From the NCBI RefSeq assembly GCF_902686445.1, contig NC_062219.1:44419056-44483055 (forward strand): DNA of 64,000 nt, given 5' to 3'. The position numbers and the translations under genes were made by a program. Every line of letters starts with the position of its first letter. Positions within the stretch are counted from its first letter, which is position 1. The notes under the pieces are model-generated. The model had not been told where the DNA came from. It saw nothing but the letters and a program-made list of their open reading frames with translations, and did not search any database. Shown here piece after piece: positions 24,611-37,340 of this stretch. The stretch comes from Sciurus carolinensis (taxonomy: Eukaryota; Chordata; Mammalia; Rodentia; Sciuridae).

Positions 24611-26365
24611 TATTTCCCCTTATTCTAAGAATCCAAGGTTATAGAGAAGCCACTTCTTTTGAGATACATTTTGAGTTGAAGATCATCATTTTATGATTAT
24701 ATTTAAGGAGATAAAAATGTATAGCATCATTGCTGAAATATATTTTATGGCATTGGCACTAAATCAAACAAATATACACAATATTAACACATTTGTTTCA
24801 TGAGTTGTTCTTATATGCAAAGATTGACTTGAAGGCTGCCATTCGTAGTTTTTGAATAAAGATATTGCTCCAGTTTAAAACACAGCATCAAATTCTATCA
24901 GTGTCAGATACTCATATGACATTAATTTAGGACTAGTAGGAGATGATGTGTCAACCCCAAGAAAGCCAGAACAAGGGAAAGGTAAAATACAATGCATAAT
25001 TCAGACCAGAAATAAACCATGGAGACACTGGAATTTCAAGGATGGTGTAGGAAGGAAAGAGGAATAATTAGTAAGAATACTGAATGTCCAAGATTACCAA
25101 AAACCAAAATAAAGCTCATAGACAACCATAGCTGGAAAGGGAAGACAAATCACATTCCCTGATCCACATAAAGTCTTAGTGAGTGAATTTTTAAAGTATG
25201 TACCACTTGGCACAAAGACTATGCTACCTCTAAACATACATATTTGGCTTTATTTACAAACTAATAAGTAATAAATAACGGTTGAAAAACCAGAACAGCA
25301 GATAATCAGGATATCCACATCAACATATTGTTTCTAATGAAAATTTTTAAAAAGAAAGGAGGAAAGGGCATTTTAATGCCTACAATAGGGATAAACCAAT
25401 GCCTATAACATAATAGGTGCTCCAAGTGAATGAAGGAATGATCTAAACAATAAATGGTGAAAGTACTATAGTCATAAGAATATGAATGTGTTATATTATC
25501 ACAGTACTCCAAGCACTTATGCTACCTGAAATACAAATGCTAAATTCTACTTGTTTAGCACTATTTAAGGTATTGCCCTTTAATTCTGAGGTATCTTTTT
25601 GGGTTCTGTTTGGGTCACACTATCACTGACTTTCGACTCACAGGTATATACAATATTTCAAACTATTTCTTCAATATCTTTATTGAAGTATTTTCAACTA
25701 TTCAGCTTGCAGACTCATAAGGATCTTTCTATAATCTCAGTTATGACAGCTAAGAGCTTACATCCTAACCTCATATGCCAGCTTGCATCCAAATAATCAT
25801 AAAACCTGCTGTGGCATTATTATCTACTACTATTGTTGCATTTCTGAAAATTTATAAATAACTCTCTGATTCCCTGTTTTCATATACAGTTTGGTGCCAA
25901 TAGTTTGTTTGATAGTCCTACTTTGTACCTGGTCAACCACCTAATTCCTCTGAGTACAGGCAGTCCAATACCCCACTTCCTCAGATGGGCAAGGAAGTCT
26001 TTTACATTCTCTTTAGAGGTTGCTTAATTGAACATGACCACTATCCAAGACTCATTTTTTCCTAACTCAAACTTGGGAGGGCTGGGTCCCAGGTTCTTGT
26101 TGCTATATATCTTTGTTACATCTTCCTTTCAATTTCCCATTTGTCATGGATATTGAAAGAATCATTATCTTCATACAAAATAGAATATAATTACATCTAA
26201 CAACCTACCAACTCTAAATTTCCAACTTCATTCAACTGGATCAAAAAGATGTAGTGCATATTTTCTTATGCCTTTTAGAAAATAATATTTACTTCCATAG
26301 CTTGTCCACTTCCAGATCATTCTACAAAGATTTGAAACATCAGACTAGAGTTTTAAATTGAAGCA
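24611..26365. other. No recognised feature
   Basis: AT-rich unassigned sequence. No frame stands out. Confidence 0.5.
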
Positions 26366-26402
26366 TGTGCATGTGTGTGTGTGTGTGTGTGTGTGCATGT
26401 GT
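26366..26402. repeat. GT microsatellite
   Basis: A GT run of about 24 bases flanked by 'gtgcat' on both sides (26366-26402). Confidence 0.9.
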
Positions 26403-26484
26403 AAGACCTTGATTGTTATAACCTTGGCTTTGCAATACATATAGAAAACATCTCCCTGACATCTTTATCCTATTTTAGACTAAC

Positions 26485-26662
26485 AATCTTTAGTCTTGGC
26501 TCTTTTATAGAATCACTCAGGAAGCTTTTGAAAAATGTCAGTACCTATGCCCCCTCCAGACCTGTAATAGCAGAACCTCTGAATTTGAGGCTCCAGATTT
26601 AGTATTGTTTCTAAAGGTCCATGGGCACTAATTTCAGTTAGATTGAAGAACTGCTGCTTTAG
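26485..26662. repeat. MER5-type hAT DNA transposon remnant
   Basis: The block 'atagaatcactcaggaagc' followed by a 'ccagacctgtaatagcagaa' block, and the end 'gaagaactgctgctttag', match MER5A-type non-autonomous hAT elements in order. There is no coding capacity. Confidence 0.65.
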
Positions 26663-27349
26663 ATTTCCTTTCCTGGCCTCCCTTTTCTCCCCACATCACT
26701 GACTTCAAATCTGCCCTACTCTGTCCTCACACCACTTGGCTTGACATAAGTTTGGTAGATCTAATATTCAATGCACCGGGTAAATATAACTTCTAGAACC
26801 TCAAGAGCAAGACCAACTGGCCACACTGATTTCCCAAACTACAAAGTGTATCAGAGAAAAAGAAAATAAAAACTAAGGGAATAAACAGCCTGAGTGAAGA
26901 TGGATTGGAAATCACAACCTGTCTCACTTTACCACTCTCTGCATCTATGTTACCTGCTATTCCCCTCAGCCCTAATTTTCTAGCCAGGCAGCTGATATAA
27001 CCTCCTCAACACTTGCATATCTGACTCAAGTGACTTCATATATTGGTTCTCACAATTTTTCTCCTTATTTCAGCTACACAAAGATTTCATTTTTGTTTTC
27101 ATTGTAACATTATCAAGAAAGAAATAACAAGAAAAATTTTTAAAAAACTAAAATCAAAAATATTAAAACACAAAGCTTCAACAAAGATTGGCTTGTAAAG
27201 GTAAATCTAGAATAAACACAACCCAGTTTCTTTGACTTAGGTATGGCATGTATTATAGACACCACTGAGTAAGCATCCTTTGCATAGTTGACATCCTTTC
27301 AGGAACCCTGGTCTTTATGATATTACAACAAAGTAGTTTCACACAGTAT
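26663..27349. other. No recognised feature
   Basis: Nothing supported. Confidence 0.5.
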
Positions 27350-27793
27350 CACAGCTGGTGTGGTTTAGATCTAGAATGTCCCCTCAAAACTCTTGTGCTG
27401 AAAGCATGGTCCAATGCAGCAAGGTTCAGAGGTGGAGCTTTTAGGCACTGAATGAATCATAAAGGCTCTGACCTTTTTAGTGGAATAATCCATTGATGGT
27501 TGAATGGATTACTGGGAGGTGGGACCTTGTTGGAGGAAGCAGGTCACTGAAGGGGTGCCTTGGAAGAATTCATCTTGTCTCCAGCCCTCCCTCCCTCCCT
27601 CCTTCTCTCATTCCTAGTTACCATGAGTTGAACAGCTTTCTTCTGTAATGCCTTTCCACCATAATGTTTCTACCTTGGAGCCAGCTGACCATGGATAGAA
27701 ACTTCTGAAACTGTGAGTCAAAATAAACAGTTTCTCCTCTAAATCATTTTTGTCAGTTATTTTGTTCTCAGCAACAGAAAGCTAACACACAGC
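27350..27793 (+). mobile_element. Solo MaLR-type LTR with target-site duplication
   Basis: A 432-base LTR (27356-27787) starts TGGTGTGGTTTAGAT and ends GCTAACA, giving the TG...CA ends typical of LTRs. CACAGC lies exactly on both sides (27350-27355 and 27788-27793), the duplication left by integration. AATAAA is at 27722-27727. No internal region follows, so the provirus has recombined to a single LTR or was always non-autonomous. It belongs to the MaLR group by its 'gggaggtgggacc' block. Confidence 0.85.
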
Positions 27794-29415
27794 TGAAAAA
27801 ACACAAGTCACATAATAAAAGAGGGACTGATAGAAACTCAAGTCTCTAATGCCAAAACACATGCTCTTTTTGCTCCACTACTTATGAAAGAATGAACGCA
27901 CTGGACTTGAAGGAAGATGAACCTATCCCCAGGACCGTGGTAGCCAACCAGGATATACTGGCTCATCTTCTCTTACAGAACCAACACCTGCACTGTACCT
28001 GCCGCATCTCTGTGTTTGCCTCTCCTAGTACTCTGCAGCACTGCCGTCTCTTCAGTTCCTGGGGCCAGTTCTAGTGCCAAGCTGTTTAAACTCTGAACTT
28101 ATACTAATCTCCTTTTCTCCTCTCATAGAGCATCTGGATTTTAAGCATTATGGTTTCATAAAATCAAAATTGCATTACTGTAATCTTATTTGCCACATAA
28201 TGGTAAGGGTAGAGCTAACCTTACACAGTGTGTTTTTTTACATGCGAGGCTTTTCCTATACCATGACTCTTTTAAAATAGTCTTATGGATGTTATTAGTT
28301 TTTTAAAATCCTTGTTTGTATTCACCCAACTAGATTGCAAGAGTTCTTTTGTCAAGGATTTGGATCATGTACATCAGGTATTTAGTGCTAGATGTATATA
28401 ATTAGAGACATAATAAAATGTACTCTGTGAACTTAATCTGCATGTCAGTAAAATGTCAGTTCCTACAGTTTCATAGCAAAGAGTAACCTAACTCTCAATA
28501 AATATACCTGAAATTACTTGCAAAAGCATAGTGTTTTAGTTCTGTGGAAGAAAAAACTAGATAGCTACTGGATATAGTGCAATTAGAAAACAAAACTCGT
28601 CTACCATTCAGAACTCAGTGCCAAGTTTAGCACAGCTAAAATGCGTGCTGTGACCACTCTCAAGAGAGAATAAAGGAAAATAAGTATGAGCCTACCTCCT
28701 CTTTATAAGGTTGAGAATTCAATCTCAGAAATAAAACAAAGTTTAACAATAGAAGATGGAGCAGAAGAAAAGCTGGCACAGACAAGTGAAGGAAATACAG
28801 AGGAAAATTCCACCGAGACTCCTTAATGTGGCACAATTGACACAAGAAATGGGTGTTTTGAATGAAACAAGGAAGGAAATTTACAGAAATGTTTTGGATT
28901 CAAGACACTGCAGTGCTTGAATTCATCATTTTGTTTTCAAAGACAATGCCAGATGAAAAGGAGTCTCAGCTATAGTTATGGAAATGCAAGGAAGCCTTCC
29001 CCTTTTGCTTATTGATGACCAATCAAAAAGACTGAAGAGAGATCAAGAAATGTGGATTTTTGGCAGCATAATGCACAGAGCAATATATTGTGATGACAAG
29101 AAAATTGTGCACTTAGATGTCCAGGGAATGTATGCCTTATATCTCCCCAGTTCCTTATTCCCATTTGGGGCTTTCAATTACTTGAAAGTGAAAGGCAGTG
29201 CAGTATCTCATCATTTTCTCCAGGAACTCACATAAAGGTCAAGCCAATACAACCCACATCAGCTGGAATGCTCGGAGACTATGCTTGATTACAAGACCTT
29301 AAATCCAAGTTTAACTTCTCTTCAGCTCAGGAAAGAGCTGTGAACATAGGGTCTCTTGACAGGTAAAAACTCACTCTTTGCAGGAATGCAAACAGTACAG
29401 AAATGCAAACACAAA
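27794..29415. other. No recognised gene; two short frames
   Basis: A 60-codon frame at 27892-28074 and an 85-codon frame at 28978-29235 are the longest. Neither shows a domain, splice-site pairing or repeat match I can name. They may be chance. Confidence 0.4.
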
Positions 29416-29419
29416 TGCA

Positions 29420-29422
29420 ACA

Positions 29423-29466
<44 letters not shown>
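29420..29466. repeat. CA microsatellite
   Basis: A CA run of about 45 bases with one T interruption near 29430. Confidence 0.95.
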
Positions 29467-29467
<1 letters not shown>

Positions 29468-30659
29468 TCTGGGACTGTCTAATAAAATCCAAGAGCTATC
29501 TTATAGAAATACAGGAGAAAGCCTTAATAGCTATCATAGTAAATATAGGACACAAAAGAGGGAGAACAAATATACAATTAATAAAAGATTAAAATAATGT
29601 TGACCTTTGAACGACACAGGGTTAGGGGAACTGGTCAACCTCTTCAGTTAAAAGTATGCATACAACATTTTTGCCAATTATTTTAAGACCTTTATTAATA
29701 AATGCTTGTGGTTTGTTGACTTTCTTTGAAAAAATCAAGTTGTGAACTACTATTACAAATTAAAAATGAAGTTCTTAGAAGATCTCACCTTGGCCAGATA
29801 TGAATGGAACAATTTAAAAACCTTTTAAGGTGTACTGAGGGAAAGAAAAACAGCCTTTAAAAAAATGTTTGTCATTACTGAAAAGAAACAACCCTTAGGC
29901 AAAAGTACAAAATCCTCATGTTGCATAGATAATGCAGATACTACTAGTAACTGCAGGCAAAAAGCAAGAACTTAAGATTTTCAGCTCCAATCTTTAGCTC
30001 ATTTCTTATTGCTAGAATTTTGTATTCATTTCTTCTTGTTGGATGACTGGGAGATGGTAGAGGTGGTAAGATGGTATTGTCTCAGACTCACCCTGCTCAA
30101 CCTTAGGAGCCAACCCTCTCTTGACTTGAGGACCAGCTCCTTGCCGTCTTATGGTGTGAGGCTTTCCAAGGCTCTGTATCAGTCATTGAAGTTGTAGTGG
30201 TACCAGTGCCAAGGTGTCTGCTGACCTCCTTGATTTTCCTTATTCTCTTCATTTCCTTCCTCTCTAGGTTGTACTTGGGAAGATGACCACTGCCGAATTG
30301 TGGTCTATAACCCTGATACATATGCTGCCACTGGTTTACCTTGCTCTCCCATCCTGGTTGTTAGCACACCCTCCCTGCACAGGATGGTTGTAATACTGCC
30401 CAAAGGATGCCCTGGTAGGACAGGCATGGGACCTAGGAGATGGGACCCTTCACCTAGGGTGCAGCCAGCATTTCCTCGCATGACTTTCTGTTCTCTCTCC
30501 CTCTTTCTCTTCCTCACTCTCACCATTCTGATAATTCTGTGAGCAATTGCACAGATAACCCATACAATGTGGGTGGTCTATGATAGGTACCATATGCTGC
30601 GTATTTACTTCTTTGTACTGGGACACCTTTGTGACCTCTGACATGTGCTGCCTCCACAT

Positions 30660-30660
<1 letters not shown>

Positions 30661-30705
<45 letters not shown>
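30661..30705. repeat. CT/GA microsatellite inside the YBX1 pseudogene
   Basis: A CT run of about 44 bases. On the minus strand it is GA, located where the YBX1 mRNA has a short purine-rich stretch, so it likely grew from that seed after retroposition. Confidence 0.9.
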
Positions 30706-30708
<3 letters not shown>

Positions 30709-30717
30709 TTCCTAAAT

Positions 30718-30869
30718 GGGTTTTTATTTTATTTTTTATTATTTTTTTATTTTTTACAGACTGCATTTTGATTCATTGTACACAAATGGGGTACATCTTT
30801 TCATTTCTATGGTTGTGCACAGTGCAGATTCATACATTTTGTGTAATCATGCATGCACATAGGGTAATG
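30718..30869 (-). mobile_element. LINE-1 3' tail (type II end) inside the YBX1 pseudogene
   Basis: T/A-rich tail, then 'cagactgcattttgattcat' and 'gtacacaaatggggtacatc', the antisense of the squirrel type II LINE-1 end. YBX1-like sequence resumes at about 30870. It inserted after the pseudogene formed. Confidence 0.85.
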
Positions 30870-31920
30870 ATTACAGTAGTCTGTCCACCTCCAACACTGA
30901 TGGTATTTCCTGGGGCAATACTTTGTGGCAGTCTAGTGAACATCTCCCCTGGTGTCATTCCTAATGATGAAACCATCCATATCAGTCTCTTACACGGAAC
31001 CATTTTACTGCTCCCAACGTGTTCTTTGTGATGACCTTCCTGTCTTCTCCTCCAGCAGGATCTCTTTCCCTGTGAGGCCATCTGGGCCACAGTGCCCAAC
31101 GCCACTGTCCGTGGTGCTGGTCTTGGTATCCACAGCGCTGAGGGTTCCTGCAGAGATGGTGACTGTGGCAGGTGGTTGGGGATGAGGGCTCTTTCTGGGG
31201 CACAATGGTAATGGAACAGTCGTGACAAGGGAGCTACTCACCCTCTCTGGGACCCGCTCTCTGTAGTAGGCTACCAATCCCCAAAATCTTAGCTACTAAA
31301 AGTCTGCTGCTGATCATAAGCCTTGCCTATAACATAAACAGCCAATTAACACATACTGCATATGTTATTATATACAGTGAAAAATACCATGAATCATGAG
31401 AAATGAATCTTTACTGTGATATGTCAATTACCCACTCACACCAAGATGAGGAGCCACCAAGGGCATTTATGGCATTTTAGGCAGACACACTCAGCGCCGG
31501 AGTTTACCAAATACCAAGAGGAAGTGATAAGGAAATTAATACAGTAGCATAGTATGGTCTCTAGTTAACTTTATGCAGTTATGACTTAATTGGGCAATTT
31601 TACATTTGTTTACATTTCTCTTGAATGCAAATAATACTATGGTAGGTCTGTGTCTGTGTTAAGTGTTGATAAATTTTAACATTTTATTATTGATTTGTGA
31701 TGATAAATGATAAAATAGATTATTACCTGCATACATTTCATACATTCAAAATACACCTAACTTTTTCTTAATTTTTTTTTTGATATCCATAGGCTTATTC
31801 AGCTAATCTATGAGTTTTTCAAGTTATGACAAATCTCAAAAACATTAAAAACATTAAAATAAAAAATCTACATATAAATGAAACTGCACAATTCAGACCC
31901 GTGTTTTTCAAGGGTCAAAT

Positions 31921-33837
31921 GTATATTTCAAATTCACCATAATATTTATTTTTCAATATATAAGACTGCCAAATATATCTCCCCAGATGACCTGAGATAC
32001 TAGACATGGGATCAGGTAACTGCAAGGACAGTACATTTTTATTTGGTGGTGTTTGTTTCCTGTTGGATGTGAAAATATCTTACTTGAAAAAAAGCTGCTA
32101 AGAGACAAAATAGTATAAAGGGTGAAAAATAATAGCAAGAAAAATTAACGAAAACAGTCTACTGCCAAATATGGCAGTGATTATTAAAAGTGTAAAATAA
32201 TGATATTTCAGCTTCTATCAACAATCTTTCTTATAAAAGATCAAGAATCTTATTTTAATAATGATCATTTGTTTATTGATTACCAGAATAGGAGGACTTT
32301 ATTAAAAATAAAAAGTACCGTCCACATTTTGCTTCTATAAATGTTCAAATTTGTGGGCTTACATCTCTCCAAATGGTCTGCAAGAGCTCTTCACCAAAAA
32401 TACATTTTCTACACAGAAGGAGTTCACCATAATAACTTGGTTTCTTTAACAGATGTAACAACTCACTTTGATCCATGTCGAGTACCCCAATGACCTATCA
32501 AACTGGGCCTGACAAAGATTTGAGGCAAAACCCATATGTTTACTAAACTCATAATACTTATTTCATTAACATTAACCAACTTATACAACTAAGTAATCTA
32601 TCAACAGAAATAAGTCCAAATGTATCATGCCATAGCCTACACTTGTATAAAAATCATACTGCTTACTATCAAATAAAAATCATATAATTGTGTATCAAAA
32701 TAATGAGAGAAAAATTAGAAAGTAATTGCCATTGTTATATACAAATCCATAGAGGGTATACACCACCTTTAACATGAGGAATATCTGTGTATTTCTAACC
32801 ACTTGGATATTCAGATGGTAAGGTAATATAAAAGGTTAGTAAGTGGCCACTAGGACAGGTTACTTAGTGGTACAAGCAAAGTCAAACTGGAACTGATAAA
32901 AATGGGTAATAAATCAGTGCTTCAAATAGGTTTCTATTCATGACATAAACTTAAAATGTTCTTGATAGAAAAGGTTATAAATAATCAAATTTAGTTGATG
33001 TTATGAAGACCCTAAATTGTAAGTATATGAAAAAACAAACAAAAAGAATATTATGTAATATGCCAATTCTTATTTTAATTAAAACCCAAGAACAAATTAT
33101 CCCTCAATATGTTTAATAGATACTCTGACACATTATTACTGATTGGACTACATTCTATATATTATAGATACATTGATGGAAGAAGATAGTTTAACAGAAT
33201 GAGTTCATGAGGAATTCACAACATCTCATGTACAACTTCTAAAAACTTTTCTTAGAAGTTGGAAAAAGAAGTCAAAACTTATTAACTTTTTAAGTAGTTA
33301 AAGGAATTTAAATTCAAATGAAAGAATTATAGGGAATAAATGATGCACAAAAACAAGATGTTGTAATGATTACATGTTGTTTGTCTAAAGAAAATATTAC
33401 ATTTTTTTCAGAATCTTCAGTGTACTCTGAAATTATTTTTTTCTGATTCGGGATTTTAAAATAGCCATGCTCAGTCATCTGGATCCTGCTGTCACGTAAT
33501 GTTCCATAAGTATTGTGTTCACAACCCACGTAGAAAAAAGAAGCACAATATGAGCTGAAGACCAATGAGAACATGAGTGAACTAATATAAAAATTAACAT
33601 TTACACCAGGTGATGCCACAGCTCAAGATGAGAGAGCCTCGTTACACTGAATTTAACGAAACCTGCACCTTACTCCTTGCTTCTACAAACACACAGTGAT
33701 TTCAACAATGTATACCTTCTTCCTTCAATCCCATTAAAATGAAGTATTTGTGTTTCTGTGTTTGATATTGCTATTATTTGCGTTCAATTTTAAGTTTGGA
33801 TTTTCTGTTTTTTAGTTAAGAAAAGATTTTATTTATT
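31921..33837. other. No recognised feature
   Basis: AT-rich sequence. A 101-codon minus-strand frame at 33314-33619 has no domain I recognise. Confidence 0.45.
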
Positions 33838-34652
33838 AAAATCTTTTTTATTTTTACAGACACATTTTGATTCATTGTACACAAATGGGGTACAACTTTT
33901 CATTTCTATGGTTGTACACAATGTAGATTCATTCCATTCATGTAATCATAAATATATATAGGGTAATACTGTCTGTTTCATTCTACTGTTTTTCCTCCTC
34001 ATCCCCTCCCACCCCTTTTTCCTAAACGCCATCCAAAGTTCCTTCATTCTTCTCTTTCTCCCATCACCCTCCTTGTTATATATTGTCATGCACTTATCAG
34101 AGAAAACATTTGACCTTTGGTTTTTGGGCTTGGCCCATTTCACTTAGCATGATATTTTCCAACTTCATTCATTTACCAGCAAGTGCCATAATTTTATTCT
34201 TCTTTATGGCTGAGTAATATTCCATTGTGTATATATACCACAGTTTCTTTATCCATTCATCTATTGAAGGGCATCTAGGTTGGTTCCACAATCTAGATAT
34301 TGTAAATTAAGCTGCTATGAATATTGATGTGGCTGCATCACTGTAGTATACTGATTTTAAGTCCTTCGAGTATAGGCCAAGGAGTGGGATAGTTGGATCA
34401 AATAGTGATTCCATTCCAAGTTTTCCGAGGAATCTCCATACTGCTTTCCAGAGTGGCTGCACCACTTTGGAACTCCACCAGCAATGTACGAGTGTGCCTT
34501 TTTCCCCACACCCACGCCAACACTTATTATTGCTTGTGTTCTTGATAATAGCCATTCAAATTGGAGTTAGATGAAATCTTAGGGTGGTTTTAATTTGCAT
34601 TTCTCTAATTACTAGGGATGATGAGCACTTTTTCATATATTTGTTGTATTGT
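33838..34652 (-). mobile_element. LINE-1, 5' truncated, antisense (type II 3' end)
   Basis: From a T/A-rich tail at 33838 the minus strand reads 3'UTR backwards, then the ORF2 C-terminus with the CX3CX7HX4C motif region (34460-34530), and stops at about 34652, equivalent to main-copy 59540. There is no inversion. The 3'UTR differs from that of the 54.7 kb copy, so a different subfamily is involved. No convincing target-site duplication was found. Confidence 0.93.
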
Positions 34653-36353
34653 TTTATATTTACATAAAAGTTTAACCATAAAAAGTTTATTAGGTTTTAT
34701 GTGTCTATACAAACAATAATAAACTAAATATAACTTAAGACAAAAATTATTCATCAATGGCAATTCATGAGAAATTCTTCCTTAAAATAGAGTCAATTCA
34801 TTTTTCAAGATTGAGAATCCTGACTTTAGGTCTTTACTTGTGACTTCAGAATGACCTAGGAAGAGTCACTATACAGTCATTGCTGGCACTAGAGTCAAGA
34901 AAGAGTGTGCAGGTGCAGTTCTTCTGTGTTCTCATGTACATCTGACATGACTCACCCAATCACAGAGTGTTTTTAATCTTATTTGTTTTAGTATTGTGTG
35001 ATCTCTGTGTATATGCATGTTCCTGAATTTATGCACATGTTAGTAAGGTTTTGCAGGACTAAACCATATAATAGGTAAAGTATTTGTTTAGACTGTTACT
35101 GGCATATTAAAGACTGAAAGAATTTGAAGTCCAACAGTAAGGTTAGTGTTTAATATTTTATAACTATTTTATTCACTTCTCTATACTTCATTTTTTATAA
35201 AGAATGGTCAATGCACCAGGAATGAATGTTTCTGCCCATTTCCAGGGCAAGATATTTTGAAAGAAAATGGGCCATCATAGTGTTTTTAAACAACTGCTTA
35301 AAACTTAGAGTCCTATGTCCAGGCAAAGTTAGCAAAATTGAAAAAAGAAAGATATCGAATTTGACTAATAGTCATGACAATATTGGTCTGCAGAAACATA
35401 ACGTACTATGTCTAAATCTTAATTTGTTCATTGAATCAAATGCTGACATCTAGTGCAGTCCTGCAGGTTCTATTTTTATTTGTAAATATTTTTGCATATC
35501 ACACACTATGATTTTACCTTCAAAATTTCCCATGACCCTGAAAATCCCTCGGTACTGTCTTCTTTCTTCAGGTCTCTCCAAGCTCCTCAGCCCTTCATCA
35601 TTTGCTCAACTACAGCAATGTCTTCTGGGGTTGTATTGTCTTCTTTACTTCCTGAAGGGGATGTAATGAAACATATGACTAGACGTGGTGTCTCCTTAAA
35701 TAGACATTAGATAGAAAACAAAACTGAAGATGAAAGAAAAAGATACAGTAAGGGGAGAAGGTACCCTGAAGTGTTAAGCTCCAGTTATGCAGCAAACAAC
35801 ATGGACCAAAGGTCCACATCCTTCCTCCAACCGTAAATCTGAGTGACCCTTGGCAGGACATTCACCCTCATTTGAGAAAGTGAAAAAAATGGGAATTAGA
35901 CTGTTTCACCTCCAAGAACCAAAGCCTATTGGATCTATTGATTCTAATAATAAGTGAAATAAAAGGGATCAATTAAGGCTATACGAAATTTTTACTGTGA
36001 TTGCTTCCGTTTTTTGAGCTTTATGCCAACATTCATTTGTAAACTATTTTTAATTTTAAAAAGTAATACCTGCACCAGGAAAAAAATTAAAACCATAAAA
36101 AAGGCCTCCTTTATAGACTACAGAGTTAGTTATCCTCTACAAATACTAGGTTTCAGTGTACTTCCACACATGTTTGAAGCTTTAATAAAAATAAATTAAA
36201 AATATTGTATATAAGATCCTGAAGCTTATTTTTTCCACTCTTCTATGCTAGTACACAAAGATTTAACTCACTCTTTCCAACATTAGTTCTCCAAAATTTA
36301 ACTCATCCTAATAATTCTTACACAGTAACTCAATTTTATGCAACCACAAATAG
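34653..36353. other. No recognised feature
   Basis: AT-rich unassigned sequence with only short frames. Confidence 0.5.
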
Positions 36354-36354
36354 C

Positions 36355-36470
36355 CTGAGTATCGGGTTGGGGCTGTAGCTCCGTGGTAGAGCACTTGCCA
36401 AGCATGTGTGAGACACTGGGTTCAATCCTCAGCACCACATAAAAATAAATAAATAAATAATTGTCTAAAA
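36355..36470 (+). mobile_element. ID SINE
   Basis: The body at about 36366-36440 has 'gctgtagctccgtggtagag' (A-box region) and 'gggttcaatcc' (B box), then an A-rich (AAAT)n tail. 'ctgagtat' occurs just before it (36355-36362) and after it (36474-36481), a short probable target-site duplication. It is of intermediate age. Confidence 0.9.
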
Positions 36471-36481
36471 AATTCTGAGTA

Positions 36482-36884
36482 TTACCCCATTGTATTAATG
36501 AAATATGTCATTAGTCTTCTGATTTATTTTTACCTTCAGCACAAATCAGGAAAATTTCACCAAGGTTCCATAGTGAAACACAAAAGAACATAAAAGTAGC
36601 AACCACTTACAAATGATATTGAATATTTAGTATTTTTCCAGTACTTTGTGCATAAAACCCCAACCCAAAAATCACAAGGTTTTTATATTATTCCTGTATC
36701 TTTAGTTGTATAGATTTTTCTCAAATATATAATATTTTTATAAGTCCTCAAAGAGCAAAAATATTTCAGTAATTTGAAGAAAATTAAAGTGTTTGCTAAA
36801 TGCTAATGAATCTAAGTTAATATGAAAAATATTCCCAAGGGTTATAGGAATGTTGTAAAGAAAAATTATGTAATTGAAGTTTTA
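36482..36884. other. No recognised feature
   Basis: Nothing supported. Confidence 0.5.
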
Positions 36885-37340
36885 CTAAATAAAATTCAAT
36901 AAAGGAACTGGAGATCTTTCTGCTAAGGGAAATAAGGCAGGCATAGAAAGACAAATACCACACCATCTCACTCATGTGGGCTCTTAAAATGCTGATCTTA
37001 CAGGAATTGAGAACAGAGTGGTGGTTCCCAGAGGCTGGGGAGAGTGGAGGCAGTGGGAGAACACTGTTCAATGAGTAGTAAGTTACAGTTAAAGGGAAGG
37101 AGTTCTGGAGTGCTGTTGCATAGTATGGTAACTATAGATAACAGAAATGTACTGCGCATTTCAAAAAGTTAGAAGAAAGAATTTTTAAAGTTTTCATTAG
37201 GAAGAAATAGAAAGTGTTTTAAGGGGATACATATGTTTAACCTGATTTAAACATTGCACAATGCATGCATTAAAACATAAGTTTACTCCATTAATATGTA
37301 CAAATTTAATATTTTTGTGTATCAGTTTAAAATAAATTTA
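36885..37340 (+). mobile_element. Old LINE-1 (L1MA/L1MB-like) 3' end
   Basis: In order: 'agaaagacaaataccac', 'tctcactcatgtgg', 'gtggttcccagaggctgggg', 'atagtatggtaactatag' and an A/T-rich end. This is the classic 3'UTR of pre-rodent LINE-1 families shared across placental mammals. It is non-coding here. Confidence 0.85.

Larger units (their letters stand above)
29679..31273 (-). pseudogene. YBX1: YBX1 processed pseudogene
   Basis: A retrocopy of the Y-box binding protein 1 mRNA, whose product is a cold-shock-domain DNA/RNA-binding protein. Read on the minus strand, all parts appear in mRNA order without introns: 5'UTR (31273 to about 31150), the cold-shock domain, the central region, the arginine-rich C-terminal part (about 30300-30090; 'GYRP' is readable), then the 3'UTR with 'gcaataagaaatgagc' and AATAAA near 29690. 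About 50 bases covering the normal start codon are deleted, many frameshifts are present, a GA microsatellite has expanded inside, and a LINE-1 tail is inserted at 30718-30869. It cannot encode YBX1. Reconstructing the host site suggests a short CCAAT duplication at the two ends. Confidence 0.93.
29597..31920 (-). mobile_element. Tigger-like (TcMar) DNA transposon, split by a pseudogene
   Basis: The left end (TTGACCTTTGAACGACACAG from 29600) and right end (TTTTTCAAGGGTCAAATG, to 31920) are inverted terminal repeats of the Tigger type with the GACCCTTGAA motif. A TA dinucleotide flanks each end (29595-29596 and 31921-31922), as expected for mariner-like insertion. Element sequence runs 29597-29678, is interrupted by the YBX1 pseudogene, and resumes at 31274 with the 'cataaacagccaattaacac' block. 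No transposase frame survives. I think it is Tigger3-like, but the subfamily name is uncertain. Confidence 0.75.

Noticed and set aside
30450..31277. Several 70-130-codon frames on both strands
   Set aside because: They lie in the YBX1 processed pseudogene, its LINE-1 insertion and the CT repeat, and are fragments in shifted frames.
33830..34670. Target-site duplication for the antisense LINE-1
   Set aside because: Candidate A/T-rich matches on the two sides are too low in complexity to trust.
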